Assembly (NCBI RefSeq): GCF_007745175.1
Contig: NZ_CP036271.1
Coordinates: 992,001 to 1,056,000, forward strand
From: Caulifigura coniformis
GTDB lineage: Bacteria > Planctomycetota > Planctomycetia > Planctomycetales > Planctomycetaceae
DNA length: 64,000 bases
Direction of reading: 5' to 3'
In this document: positions 55,573 through 64,000 of the stretch, in pieces
Position numbering within the stretch: the first letter of the stretch is position 1
How the letters are laid out: each line of letters begins with the position of its first letter
The notes under the pieces: model-generated
What the model was told of the DNA's origin: nothing
The model's input: only the letters and a program-made list of their open reading frames with translations
Database searches by the model: none
Translations under genes and position numbers: made by a program

Positions 55573-57702
55573 ATGTCCTCGTCTCCTGCCCCCCACAACG
55601 ACCGCACCGACGCCGCCGCGTTCCCGCCCGGGGAAGGCAGCCCCTTGCAGTCGCCGCTCCGCTTCCTGCCGGGGGTCGGCTCGGCGCGCGCAGCCCTGCT
55701 CGAAAAACTCGATCTGCGGACGGTCGACGATGTGCTCTGGCGTCTCCCGCGCGATGTGCTCGATCTCACGCAGGTCAAATCCCCCGTCGACCTCGTCGAA
55801 GGCGAACTCCAGACGGTGCGCGGCGTTGTTGCCGAATCGGACTCCCGGGAAACGCGCCGGGGAACGCTGACAGCCGCGCTGCTCGATTGCGGCGACGACT
55901 TCGTGCGGGCCCTCTGGTTCAACGCCCCCTGGATGCGACAGAAAATGCAGCCCGGGTCACGCTGGCTCTTCTCCGGAAAACCGAAGAAGAAGGATGGCCG
56001 CTGGGAGTTCTCCCATCCCAGGCTGCAGCAACTTGGTGAAGAGGATGACGACGCCCACGGCGGCGTCGTGACCCGGTATGGTCTCACCGAGGGACTCCGC
56101 CTCCACGAGATGAAGCGTGTCGTCCATGCCGCCCTCGAGCAGGGAGGCGAATATGTTTCCGATCCGCTCCCGGCCCCGTTCGCCTCCGCGAATTCGTTGA
56201 TCGCGCTGACAACCGCCGTCCGCCAGGTTCACGAACCGCGGTCCATGGCCGAGTATGAATCAGCTCGCCGGCGACTCCTGTTCGATGACCTGCTGGAGTT
56301 CCAGGTCGGCGTGGCCCTCCGTCGCCGGCTGTGGGGCCGTCGCTCCAATCCCCCGGTTCTTCCGGTCACGGCGAAAATTGATGCCCGCATCCGCCGGCTC
56401 TTTCCATTCCCGTTCACCAACGGGCAAAACGCCGCCATTCGCGACATCATCACCGACCTCCAGTCGGGACGTGCGATGCACCGCCTCCTGCAGGCTGATG
56501 TCGGCGCCGGAAAAACGGTCGTCGCGATCTACGCGATGCTCGTGGCGATCGCCGCGCAGCACCAGGCGGTGCTGATGGCCCCCACCGAGCTGCTCGCGAT
56601 GCAGCACTGGCGAACGATCGACGGCTTCCTGGAGGGGAGCCGCGTGCGACGTGCCCTCCTCACCGGAAGTCTCACCGATTCCAAACGTCGCGACGTTCGC
56701 GAGCGTCTGGCGGCCGGGGAACTCGACCTCGTCATCGGCACGCAGGCCGTGATCCAGGAAGGCGTGAACTTCGCGAAGCTCGGCGTCGCCGTCATTGATG
56801 AGCAGCACAAATTCGGCGTGGCTCAGAGGTCCAGGTTCGCAGGGCAAAGCAGCATGGCGCCCCATGTGCTCGTCATGACGGCGACGCCGATTCCGCGCAG
56901 CCTCTGCCTCACGCAGTTTGGCGATCTCGACCTCACCAGCGTCACCGACCTCCCGCCCGGTCGCCAGAAGATCGTCACCTCGCGCGTGACCGCCCCGACC
57001 TCGCGCCGGAAAGCCTGGGAGTTCATTCGTGGACGGCTGCAGCAGGGGCGGCAGCTGTATGTCGTTTGCCCGTTGATCGAAGGCGACGAGGCCACCGGAC
57101 GCGCAGGCGCCGCGCACGTCTTCGAGCAGCTGCAGCAGTCGGAACTGGCGGGAGTGCGACTCGGTCTCGTCCACGGTCAACTCGATCGCGACGACCGGGA
57201 TGAGCGAATGGAGCAGTTTCGCCACGGCGAGCTGCAGGGGATTGTCGCGACCACCGTGATCGAGGTTGGCGTCGACGTTCCGAACGCAACGCTGATGGTC
57301 GTCCTGGACGCCGAACGCTTCGGCCTGTCGCAGCTGCACCAGTTGCGGGGACGCATCGGTCGCGGCTCCCACCAGGGCTACTGCTTCCTGTTCTCCGAAT
57401 CGAATGCGCCCGATGCGGTCGCGCGGCTCTCGGCCCTTGAAGCGACGAGCAGCGGGTTCGAGATCGCCGAAAAAGACTTCGAACTCCGCGGCCCGGGAGA
57501 TGTGCTTGGCACCCGCCAGCACGGCGAACTGCCTTTGCGCTCCGCCGATCTGGTGCGCGACAGGGACCTGCTCGAAGAAACCCGCACCGCGGCCATGCAA
57601 CTCGTCGAAAGCGGCGAAATCGACACGGCCGAGTTCGCCCCGCTCAAGTTGATCGTGCTCGACCGCTTCGCCGAACTGATGGACCTGCCGCGGACGGGGT
57701 AG
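55573..57702 (+). CDS. recG: ATP-dependent DNA helicase RecG
   Basis: 709 residues. N-terminal wedge/OB part (LRFLPGVGSARAALLEKLDL, DLVEGELQTVRGVV), Walker A DVGAGKTVV near 310, motif III/Q-type VLMAPTELLAMQHW, Walker B DEQHKFGV near 408, MTATPIPRSLCLT, and the C-terminal motifs TTVIEVGVDVPNATLMV and HQLRGRIGRGSHQGYC. RecG remodels stalled replication forks and Holliday junctions. It is divergent from the citrate synthase gene. Confidence 0.97.
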   Translation: MSSSPAPHNDRTDAAAFPPGEGSPLQSPLRFLPGVGSARAALLEKLDLRTVDDVLWRLPRDVLDLTQVKSPVDLVEGELQTVRGVVAESDSRETRRGTLTAALLDCGDDFVRALWFNAPWMRQKMQPGSRWLFSGKPKKKDGRWEFSHPRLQQLGEEDDDAHGGVVTRYGLTEGLRLHEMKRVVHAALEQGGEYVSDPLPAPFASANSLIALTTAVRQVHEPRSMAEYESARRRLLFDDLLEFQVGVALRRRLWGRRSNPPVLPVTAKIDARIRRLFPFPFTNGQNAAIRDIITDLQSGRAMHRLLQADVGAGKTVVAIYAMLVAIAAQHQAVLMAPTELLAMQHWRTIDGFLEGSRVRRALLTGSLTDSKRRDVRERLAAGELDLVIGTQAVIQEGVNFAKLGVAVIDEQHKFGVAQRSRFAGQSSMAPHVLVMTATPIPRSLCLTQFGDLDLTSVTDLPPGRQKIVTSRVTAPTSRRKAWEFIRGRLQQGRQLYVVCPLIEGDEATGRAGAAHVFEQLQQSELAGVRLGLVHGQLDRDDRDERMEQFRHGELQGIVATTVIEVGVDVPNATLMVVLDAERFGLSQLHQLRGRIGRGSHQGYCFLFSESNAPDAVARLSALEATSSGFEIAEKDFELRGPGDVLGTRQHGELPLRSADLVRDRDLLEETRTAAMQLVESGEIDTAEFAPLKLIVLDRFAELMDLPRTG

Positions 57703-57715
57703 CTCGGCGCCTCCC

Positions 57716-58591
57716 TTAGGGTGACGCTTCGTTGAGCGGCTCGCCTTCGGTCACTTTCTGGATGAAAGCCAGTGACTTTTCGATCACTTCCGGCGTGACG
57801 CTCATGTGTCCCGCGGTTTCATAGTGATGAAAAACGTGCGGACAGTTCTTCTCCTTGAGCACCTTCACCATCGCCAGAGCGTTGTCGATCGGCACCGACT
57901 TGTCGTTGTCCGCATGAAAGATCAGCAGCGGCTTCATCGAAGGTGAGGCATAACGGATCGGCGATGCCAGCTCGCGGGCCTTCATCGGCTCGATGTCGGC
58001 AGGCGTCCACAGATTGCCCCACGGGCAAGTGGTGAGGTCGTGCGGGCCGGAGACGCAGATCGAGGCCCGGAAATCATCGCGGGCCTTTTCCCAGCCCCCG
58101 GTCTTCGGGTAGTCGCCGTTCCCCATCGTCGCGGCCAGCGACACCATGTGTCCTCCGGCCGACTGCCCGATCAGAAAGATGCGGTCTTCATCGATGTTGT
58201 ACTTCTCGGCGTTGGCATGCAGGAACCGGATGGCGCACTGCACATCCTGATAACAGGCCGGCGGAGCGGAGCAGCCGCGAAGCCGGTAGTCGATCGTCAT
58301 CGCGAAGAAGCCGAAGCCGGCCCACTGCTCGACGTTGATCACACCGTTGTCGCGCTTGGTTCCGCGCATCCAGCGGCCGCCGTGAATGGAGAGAATCGCA
58401 GGCGTTTTTCCGGCGGGGTTTGATGGGTAAGCGATGTCGGCCAGCAACGCGGCGCCAAGGACCTGGCCGTAGATCGTGTCTTGCTGGGTGACCACATTCG
58501 ACGACGCTTTCGCCCCGGTCGATTCTTCAGCAACGGCGAGGGAACCAGGGAGGCCCATCACGATCAGGGCGCAGGCAGTCATCCATTTCAT
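57716..58591 (-). CDS. Exported alpha/beta hydrolase (esterase/BD-FAE type)
   Basis: 291 residues from ATG 58591, the start of a signal peptide (MTACALIVMGLPGSLAVAE). The oxyanion motif is SIHGGRW, the nucleophile Ser lies in LIGQSAGGHMVSLAA, catalytic Asp in HADNDKSVP and His in HYETAGHM. Such enzymes cleave acetyl or feruloyl esters from plant-type polysaccharides or their oligomers. It is last in a same-strand row with the lipoprotein and DUF1559 genes, with 38- and 47-base gaps. Confidence 0.9.
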   Translation of the reverse strand: MKWMTACALIVMGLPGSLAVAEESTGAKASSNVVTQQDTIYGQVLGAALLADIAYPSNPAGKTPAILSIHGGRWMRGTKRDNGVINVEQWAGFGFFAMTIDYRLRGCSAPPACYQDVQCAIRFLHANAEKYNIDEDRIFLIGQSAGGHMVSLAATMGNGDYPKTGGWEKARDDFRASICVSGPHDLTTCPWGNLWTPADIEPMKARELASPIRYASPSMKPLLIFHADNDKSVPIDNALAMVKVLKEKNCPHVFHHYETAGHMSVTPEVIEKSLAFIQKVTEGEPLNEASP

Positions 58592-58629
58592 GGAGCAGGA
58601 CTCAGGTGGGGGACTTCGGAGGGGACAGA

Positions 58630-59049
58630 CTACTTCGTCAGAGTGAACTTGAGGCCATCGATTCCCGCGGCAGGAACTTCGGCCGTCAGGCCGCTGGCAG
58701 CCGCCGCGAGGTATTTCGCGGGAACCGGCCGCAATGGTCCATAGTGGGCCGGCCTGGGCTGCGGCTTCTCGCCGGGGTCCGGCAGGGCCGGAGGCGAGAT
58801 CGAAACGGCGTAGCTTCCGACTGGAATCTTTTCGATCAGGAACTCTCCGAGTCCATCCAGCTTCGACATCGCGGAGAAGCCGGTGACGGACGATTCGAAC
58901 GATACGACGCCGTCCTGCAAAGGCTTGCCGTCCAGGGTGACGGTTCCTGACGCGCTCGCGTACTCGATCGTCCGTTCGTTCGAACAGCCGGAGGCCGCGA
59001 CGATCATCACCAGCCAGATCACTGAGTTTCGGAGAGGCGGCATGGACAT
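58630..59049 (-). CDS. Small lipoprotein with carboxypeptidase regulatory-like domain
   Basis: 139 residues from ATG 59049; the frame extends upstream as a shadow of the DUF1559 gene. Lipobox AASGC near residue 22. The body (ASGTVTLDGKPLQDGVVSFESS... GEFLIEKIPVGSYAVSISPP) has the transthyretin-like fold of carboxypeptidase regulatory domains. Planctomycetes very often have this protein next to a DUF1559 gene, as here (47-base gap). Function unknown. Confidence 0.88.
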   Translation of the reverse strand: MSMPPLRNSVIWLVMIVAASGCSNERTIEYASASGTVTLDGKPLQDGVVSFESSVTGFSAMSKLDGLGEFLIEKIPVGSYAVSISPPALPDPGEKPQPRPAHYGPLRPVPAKYLAAAASGLTAEVPAAGIDGLKFTLTK

Positions 59050-59096
59050 GGTTCGACAGATTCCGAGCGAGGGGGCATTGCAGAGATGGGAAACTT

Positions 59097-60110
<1,014 letters not shown>

Positions 60111-60313
60111 CACACGTCCTGTCGGCGGAGAATTCGCAACAAAAGAGAATGGGGCCGCTGGCTCAGCAGGGAGGAATTCTGGTTGGGGCCGTCTTGCCAG
60201 TTGGCAGAGGCTGAACGCATCGCCGTCAGGCGGCGACGCGTCAGGAGCAACACGTTGGCGACAGAGTGTGAAGTCTCTGTGAACATCAGCACCGGAGTGC
60301 GGAAACAACTATT

Positions 60314-60356
60314 GAGACACCGCCGGACGCGATACGCTTCCTTGACCGAGACACCG
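60314..60356. promoter_or_regulatory. Direct repeat GAGACACCG in the divergent AraC/DUF1559 gap
   Basis: The 319-base gap 60111-60429 holds no gene. GAGACACCG occurs at 60314-60322 and 60348-60356, 34 bases apart, close to three helical turns. AraC-type regulators often bind direct repeats beside their own genes. A TTGACC box (60342-60347) sits next to the second copy. Binding is inference. Confidence 0.35.
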
Positions 60357-60429
60357 GTCTGCGCCCCATACTAAGAGTGGCGTCTCGCGGTTCTTGTCAG
60401 GAGCGGACATTCTTTTGTGAGATTCGGCC

Positions 60430-61209
60430 ATGCCCGAGAAGCCATCTCTCCTGTTCGCGAAGACGCAAACTGCGAAAGCCGACGCCCACGCTTCGTTTCG
60501 CGACGAGTTCTATTCCCGCCTGTCGCCCGGCTCCGCGCTGCAGGACGTCTTCGAACACCTCAGCGGCGTCCATTTCTTCTTGAAGAATCACGACGGACGG
60601 ACGATCGCGTTCAACTCGCTCCTCCGGACGAGACTGGGGCTCCCGGACGACGAGGACGTCACGGGAATGACCGACTACGACCTCTTTCCTCTGCGGCAGG
60701 CCGATCACTACCGCGAGGATGATCGCCGCGTACTCGCGACTGGCTTGCCGCTGATCAACCGCATCGAGGCCTGGCGGAACGAAAACCCGGTCGTCACCAG
60801 CAAGTACCCTGTGCGCGACGTCGAGGGGCGCGTGATCGGGGTCATGGGAATGTTCCAGTGCCTGTCCGAACGACGAAGCGTTCTGTCCGAGGAAGACGAA
60901 TTGAAATGCGCGGTCGACTACATCCGCGACCATCTTCACGAGCGGCTGACCGTCGAGCAGATCGCCGATCGCGCGTTCCTGTCCGCACGTCAGCTCCGAC
61001 GAAAATTCGGACTGCGGTTTGGAATCAGCATCCAGGAGTATGTCATCCGCCTGCGCATCGAAGCGGCCGGTCAGGAACTCCGCAACAGCACCGCGCCCAT
61101 CGCCGAGATCGCAAACCGGTTCGGCTTCTGCGACCAGGCGGCGTTTACGCACCACTTCCGGCGGCGGATGGGGGTCACTCCGCGAAAATACCGAAGTGAC
61201 GCAGGCTGA
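60430..61209 (+). CDS. AraC-family regulator with N-terminal PAS domain
   Basis: 259 residues. A PAS-type sensor part spans about 30-150 (HLSGVHFFLKNHDGRTIAFNSL, DVEGRVIGVMGMFQCLSE). Two AraC helix-turn-helix units follow (LTVEQIADRAFLSARQLRRKFGLRFG; IAEIANRFGFCDQAAFTHHFRRRMGVTPRKYR, given as family blocks). It would sense an unknown ligand and activate the divergent esterase/DUF1559 group or other carbohydrate genes. That link rests only on gene position. Confidence 0.92.
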   Translation: MPEKPSLLFAKTQTAKADAHASFRDEFYSRLSPGSALQDVFEHLSGVHFFLKNHDGRTIAFNSLLRTRLGLPDDEDVTGMTDYDLFPLRQADHYREDDRRVLATGLPLINRIEAWRNENPVVTSKYPVRDVEGRVIGVMGMFQCLSERRSVLSEEDELKCAVDYIRDHLHERLTVEQIADRAFLSARQLRRKFGLRFGISIQEYVIRLRIEAAGQELRNSTAPIAEIANRFGFCDQAAFTHHFRRRMGVTPRKYRSDAG

Positions 61210-61228
61210 GGCTCGGCCCGCGCATCGT

Positions 61229-62101
61229 TCACCGCGTTTCCGGTGGGCTGAATTCGTTGCCGTACGGCGGAAGTGACGGCGTCATGCGCACTTCGCGAAC
61301 GAGGCAGGGCGTGTTGCCAAAATGAACCGGGCCGAGTGAGAGCGACAGGAACCCCTTCCTCTCGAGCGTCAGTGAGAGCGTCTCGCGGGGCAACATTGTC
61401 AGCATGATGCGTCCTTCGCCGTTCGATTCCGCGCGGGTGACCTCGACCCCGGTCGGATCTCCATCGACGGGAGTCGTTCGCTCGATCTTCAGCTCCGCCG
61501 CTTTGAGCGGTGTGCCGTCCCGGGAGTCGACGACCGTCATTTCGAGAACACCGCCATCCTCGGGCCGATACCCCCGGGCGGACAGTCGCTCATCGACCAG
61601 GTCCACACCGGCCGGCACCACGACTTTTGACCACTCCAGTCCGTTGCCGAGATAGACGCGGAATTCCGGTGTGGGGATCGGAGTTCCCGGGTCGACGATC
61701 TGGCGATTCTTGTCGTAGACGAGAAACGCGGTCTTCTCCCAGTACACAAAGGTCCAGTCGATCTCCGGTTTGGCGCGGAGGCACGCACTTATCCGCCGAT
61801 CGTCGGTGACGACGACTCTCGGCCGCGGCCCCTCAATCTCCGCGAGCGCCTTCAGGGCGACTGTCAGCGCGGCCGCATCTCCCTGGTATTCGAAATCGGT
61901 CTTCCGGCCGATCCGGGGGCCCTCGAACCACGCAACTCGCGAATCGAGATTGGCGACACGTTCGACGGCGGGAGACCAGTCCTTCCGCCGCTGGCGCTCG
62001 CGGCCCCCCATGATCAGCAGCGCGTGCACGCTCGGCGTCAGCGACATGACGAGCGCCGCCAGAACCAGCGCTCTCCAGAAACTTCGTCCGGCAGACTCCA
62101 T
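61229..62101 (-). CDS. Hypothetical exported protein with carboxypeptidase regulatory-like tail
   Basis: 290 residues, family not recognised. A signal peptide (SFWRALVLAALVMSLTPSVHA) precedes an alpha/beta part with a VVVTDDRRISACLRAKPEIDW block (about 95-115), then a transthyretin-like region (GGVLEMTVVDSRDGTPLKAAELKIERTT; LTMLPRETLSLTLERKGFLSLSLG) like carboxypeptidase regulatory domains. It is downstream of the transketolase gene, past a strong terminator, so it has its own promoter. Confidence 0.75.
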   Translation of the reverse strand: MESAGRSFWRALVLAALVMSLTPSVHALLIMGGRERQRRKDWSPAVERVANLDSRVAWFEGPRIGRKTDFEYQGDAAALTVALKALAEIEGPRPRVVVTDDRRISACLRAKPEIDWTFVYWEKTAFLVYDKNRQIVDPGTPIPTPEFRVYLGNGLEWSKVVVPAGVDLVDERLSARGYRPEDGGVLEMTVVDSRDGTPLKAAELKIERTTPVDGDPTGVEVTRAESNGEGRIMLTMLPRETLSLTLERKGFLSLSLGPVHFGNTPCLVREVRMTPSLPPYGNEFSPPETR

Positions 62102-62219
62102 CCGCCACCTCCAAACGTCCTGACCGATTCCTCGAAACCCCGTTGGCCCGCCAGCGGGGATGATGCATCGAGCCTCGGGTTCCGGTCAATCCGACGTTCG
62201 CCGCCCGGCCTCAACGAAA

Positions 62220-62247
62220 AAAGCCCAGCCGGTGACGGCTGGGCTTT
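62220..62247 (-). terminator. Terminator of the transketolase gene
   Basis: Perfect 12-bp stem AAAGCCCAGCCG/CGGCTGGGCTTT with loop GTGA, 17 bases after the transketolase stop. On the minus strand the T-run TTTTTTCG follows. Confidence 0.95.
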
Positions 62248-62263
62248 GCGGTGATTCGAGCGA

Positions 62264-63106
62264 TCACGCCGACTGGCTGAGGAACGCCAGTGCCTTCTCG
62301 GCCAGCGCCTTCGACAGCGGCTTGCCGTGGTAGTTGATGTCCCCTTCAGCTTCGAGCAGCGGCAGGATGCCGAAGCCCTTCTGCGTCTTCGAGACGATGG
62401 CCGTCGGGCGGTCGGTGACGGCCTTGGCCTTCTTCAGGGCATCGACGACCTGCGACATGTCGTTGCCGTTGATCGTCTGCACATGCCAGCCGAACGATTC
62501 GATCTTCGGCTGGAACTGCAGCATGTCGAGCACGTCCTTCGTCGCGCCCGTCTGCTGGAACCCGTTCTGATCGACGATCAGCGTCAGGTTGCCCAGCTTG
62601 TACTTCTCGGCCGAGGCGATGGCTTCCCACACCTGGCCTTCACCCATTTCGCCGTCGCCCGTCATGCAGAAGGTGTGATAGCCCTTCTTGTCCATCTTGG
62701 CGCCGATGGCGTGTCCGACCGCCAGCGACAGTCCCTGGCCGAGCGAGCCGGTCGAGGCTTCGATGCCGCGGAGCCGCTTCATATTCGGGTGCCCTTCGTA
62801 CGGGCTGCCCAGCTTGCGGAGGGTCATGATTTCCTTGACCGGGAAGTAACCGGCCAAAGCCATCGCGGAGTACAGCACCGGGCAGGCGTGCCCCTTGCTG
62901 AGAATGAACCGGTCACGGTTCGGATCGGTCGTGTTTTTGACGTCGAAGTTCATGAAACCGCCGAAGTACAGGGCGGTCACAACGTCGCAGGCCGACAGGC
63001 TGCTGGACGGATGGCCGCTGCCCGCTTCGGTCGTGATCTCGATGATCAGCTTCCGGATCTCAAGGGCTTTGGCTTTAAGTTGATCGACGTTGAGAGCTTC
63101 CGGCAC
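62264..63106 (-). CDS. Transketolase N-terminal subunit (split transketolase)
   Basis: 280 residues, only the TPP-binding half: TEAGSGHPSSSLSACDVVTALYF, LSKGHACPVLYSAMALAGYF, EGHPNMKRLRGIEASTGSLGQGLS (as blocks) and the TPP/metal motif TGDGEMGEGQVWEAIASAEKYKL. A GAGGAAGG ribosome site precedes the ATG. Split transketolases need a C-terminal subunit; the next gene downstream is unrelated and a strong terminator separates them, so the partner is elsewhere. It works in the pentose phosphate pathway if complete. Confidence 0.93.
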   Translation of the reverse strand: MPEALNVDQLKAKALEIRKLIIEITTEAGSGHPSSSLSACDVVTALYFGGFMNFDVKNTTDPNRDRFILSKGHACPVLYSAMALAGYFPVKEIMTLRKLGSPYEGHPNMKRLRGIEASTGSLGQGLSLAVGHAIGAKMDKKGYHTFCMTGDGEMGEGQVWEAIASAEKYKLGNLTLIVDQNGFQQTGATKDVLDMLQFQPKIESFGWHVQTINGNDMSQVVDALKKAKAVTDRPTAIVSKTQKGFGILPLLEAEGDINYHGKPLSKALAEKALAFLSQSA

Positions 63107-63342
63107 GGCCAGACCTTCCTCGGTGTTGAATACAAGCAGCTGAAGCGGCGTATGCTAATTCTGGGACCGGGAGGTCGCAACCGGCCGCACACCGGCCTCG
63201 CCAGAGTGTGGAATTTCACGCCCCGGGAGGACCACGCCATTCCGGACCAGGTTCCGAAAGTCCGGCGCAACCCTCCACGGAGGGGGCAGGGGATGATGCC
63301 GGGTGGATGCCGCTCGACCGGTGATCTTCTACGATTGCCGAC

Positions 63343-64000
63343 ATGTCGTTTCGCCCGAACTACGTCCGCGTCTGGCTCACCTTTGTCCGCAACGCGCTCG
63401 TGCGCGAGATGACCTTCCGTGGCAACTTCATTGCCGAGGTGCTGACGATCCTGTTCTGGTTCGCAGCCCAGATCGTCCTGTTCGACGTGATTTACCAGCA
63501 GGCCCCGCTCATCCGGGACTGGTCGAAACACGAATACTTCGCCTTCATGGCGACCGGCATGCTCATCAACGCGATCGTGGAAGGGCTGTTCATGCCCAAC
63601 TGCGCCAATTTCGGGGAGATGATCCGCACGGGAGACCTCGACTTCGCCCTGCTCAAGCCGATTGACGCCCAGTTCCTCATCTCCACCCAGCAGTTCAGCT
63701 GGTCACAGGTCATCGAGGTCCTGCTGGCGCTCGCCCTCCTGGGCCGTTCATTGTGGCAGGCCGGGGCTGAGATCACTCCCGGCAGGGTGCTCGTTTACTT
63801 CAGCCTGGTCGGCTTCGGCGTCGCCTTCTACTACGCGCTGATGCTGATCCTCGCGAGCACGAGCGTCTGGCTCGGCCGGAATCAGAGCCTGTACGACTTC
63901 TGGTTCTACGTCACGTCGTTCGGCCGCTACCCGCAGGGCATCTACCGCAACCAGGGATGGATCGGCGAAACGCTCTGGTTCGGACTGTCGTTCGTGATTC
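63343..64000 (+). CDS. ABC-2 type transporter permease, 5' part only
   Basis: Frame open from ATG 63343 to the right edge (219 residues seen). The N-terminus [29 protein letters not shown] (as a block) and about five hydrophobic segments match ABC-2 permeases of the COG3694/DUF990 type: [18 protein letters not shown] is the conserved cytoplasmic loop. Usually paired with an ATPase and a second permease; these may lie to the right. Substrate unknown. Confidence 0.88.
   Translation, partial: MSFRPNYVRVWLTFVRNALVREMTFRGNFIAEVLTILFWFAAQIVLFDVIYQQAPLIRDWSKHEYFAFMATGMLINAIVEGLFMPNCANFGEMIRTGDLDFALLKPIDAQFLISTQQFSWSQVIEVLLALALLGRSLWQAGAEITPGRVLVYFSLVGFGVAFYYALMLILASTSVWLGRNQSLYDFWFYVTSFGRYPQGIYRNQGWIGETLWFGLSFVI

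Overview
The window reads as a high-GC chromosome segment from a planctomycete, probably order Planctomycetales. The evidence is a set of families typical of that phylum: DUF1552 and DUF1587/1592/1588/1585 cytochrome-type proteins as a pair, a very large PVC-type haem-binding protein fused to a ThuA domain, a DUF1559 prepilin-like protein beside a small lipoprotein, a DUF1080 lipoprotein, a PEP-CTERM protein and many exported low-complexity proteins. I cannot name a genus. Clear Shine-Dalgarno sites are patchy, so several starts were chosen from signal peptides or the first conserved residues.

Left end (1-4588): the right-hand end of what looks like an integrated defence-type island. A helicase-nuclease of the DUF4011/DUF3320/Vsr type (called Hhe in antiphage defence surveys) runs in from outside the window. 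A large serine recombinase follows, and its coding region runs through a hairpin into the 3' end of a tRNA-Pro(CGG) gene. A long imperfect inverted repeat lies between helicase and recombinase.

4.8-24.2 kb: mostly envelope and periplasm genes on the minus strand (GDPD phosphodiesterase, DUF1552/DUF1592 pair, PDZ protein, GlsB-like membrane protein, coiled-coil lipoprotein, an exported isoaspartyl methyltransferase), with a TPR/beta-barrel protein and a second outer-membrane-like protein on the plus strand. Then come a DacZ-like diadenylate cyclase, obg, an EamA transporter and dihydrolipoyl dehydrogenase on the plus strand. 24.3-34.3 kb: the 1381-residue PVC/ThuA fusion, then hisA, truD, parB (no parA beside it), a TadC-like membrane protein and aroB. 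Several short palindromic repeats sit in the intergenic gaps.

34.3-48 kb: LON-domain protein plus DUF309 protein (overlapping operon), nth, exported proteins including a PEP-CTERM protein, galT, a Tat-exported Gfo/Idh/MocA oxidoreductase, a three-gene TadE/TadE/TadG cluster whose last member carries a vWA domain with a large insertion, a QueD/PTPS-like protein, a bestrophin and rsmE. 48-64 kb: an ExeA-like AAA ATPase, an exported beta-propeller protein with NPFAPK repeats, a PhoA-type alkaline phosphatase with a shortened C-terminus, a citrate synthase variant, recG, an esterase/lipoprotein/DUF1559 group divergent from a PAS-AraC regulator, the N-terminal half of a split transketolase and the start of an ABC-2 permease.

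The most unusual points are the recombinase/terminator/tRNA overlap with the defence helicase as cargo, the exported methyltransferase with a jelly-roll tail, the vWA insertion, the altered motifs in Obg, the diadenylate cyclase and the alkaline phosphatase, and several intergenic repeat families. I saw no CRISPR array, rRNA or transposase-type insertion sequence.
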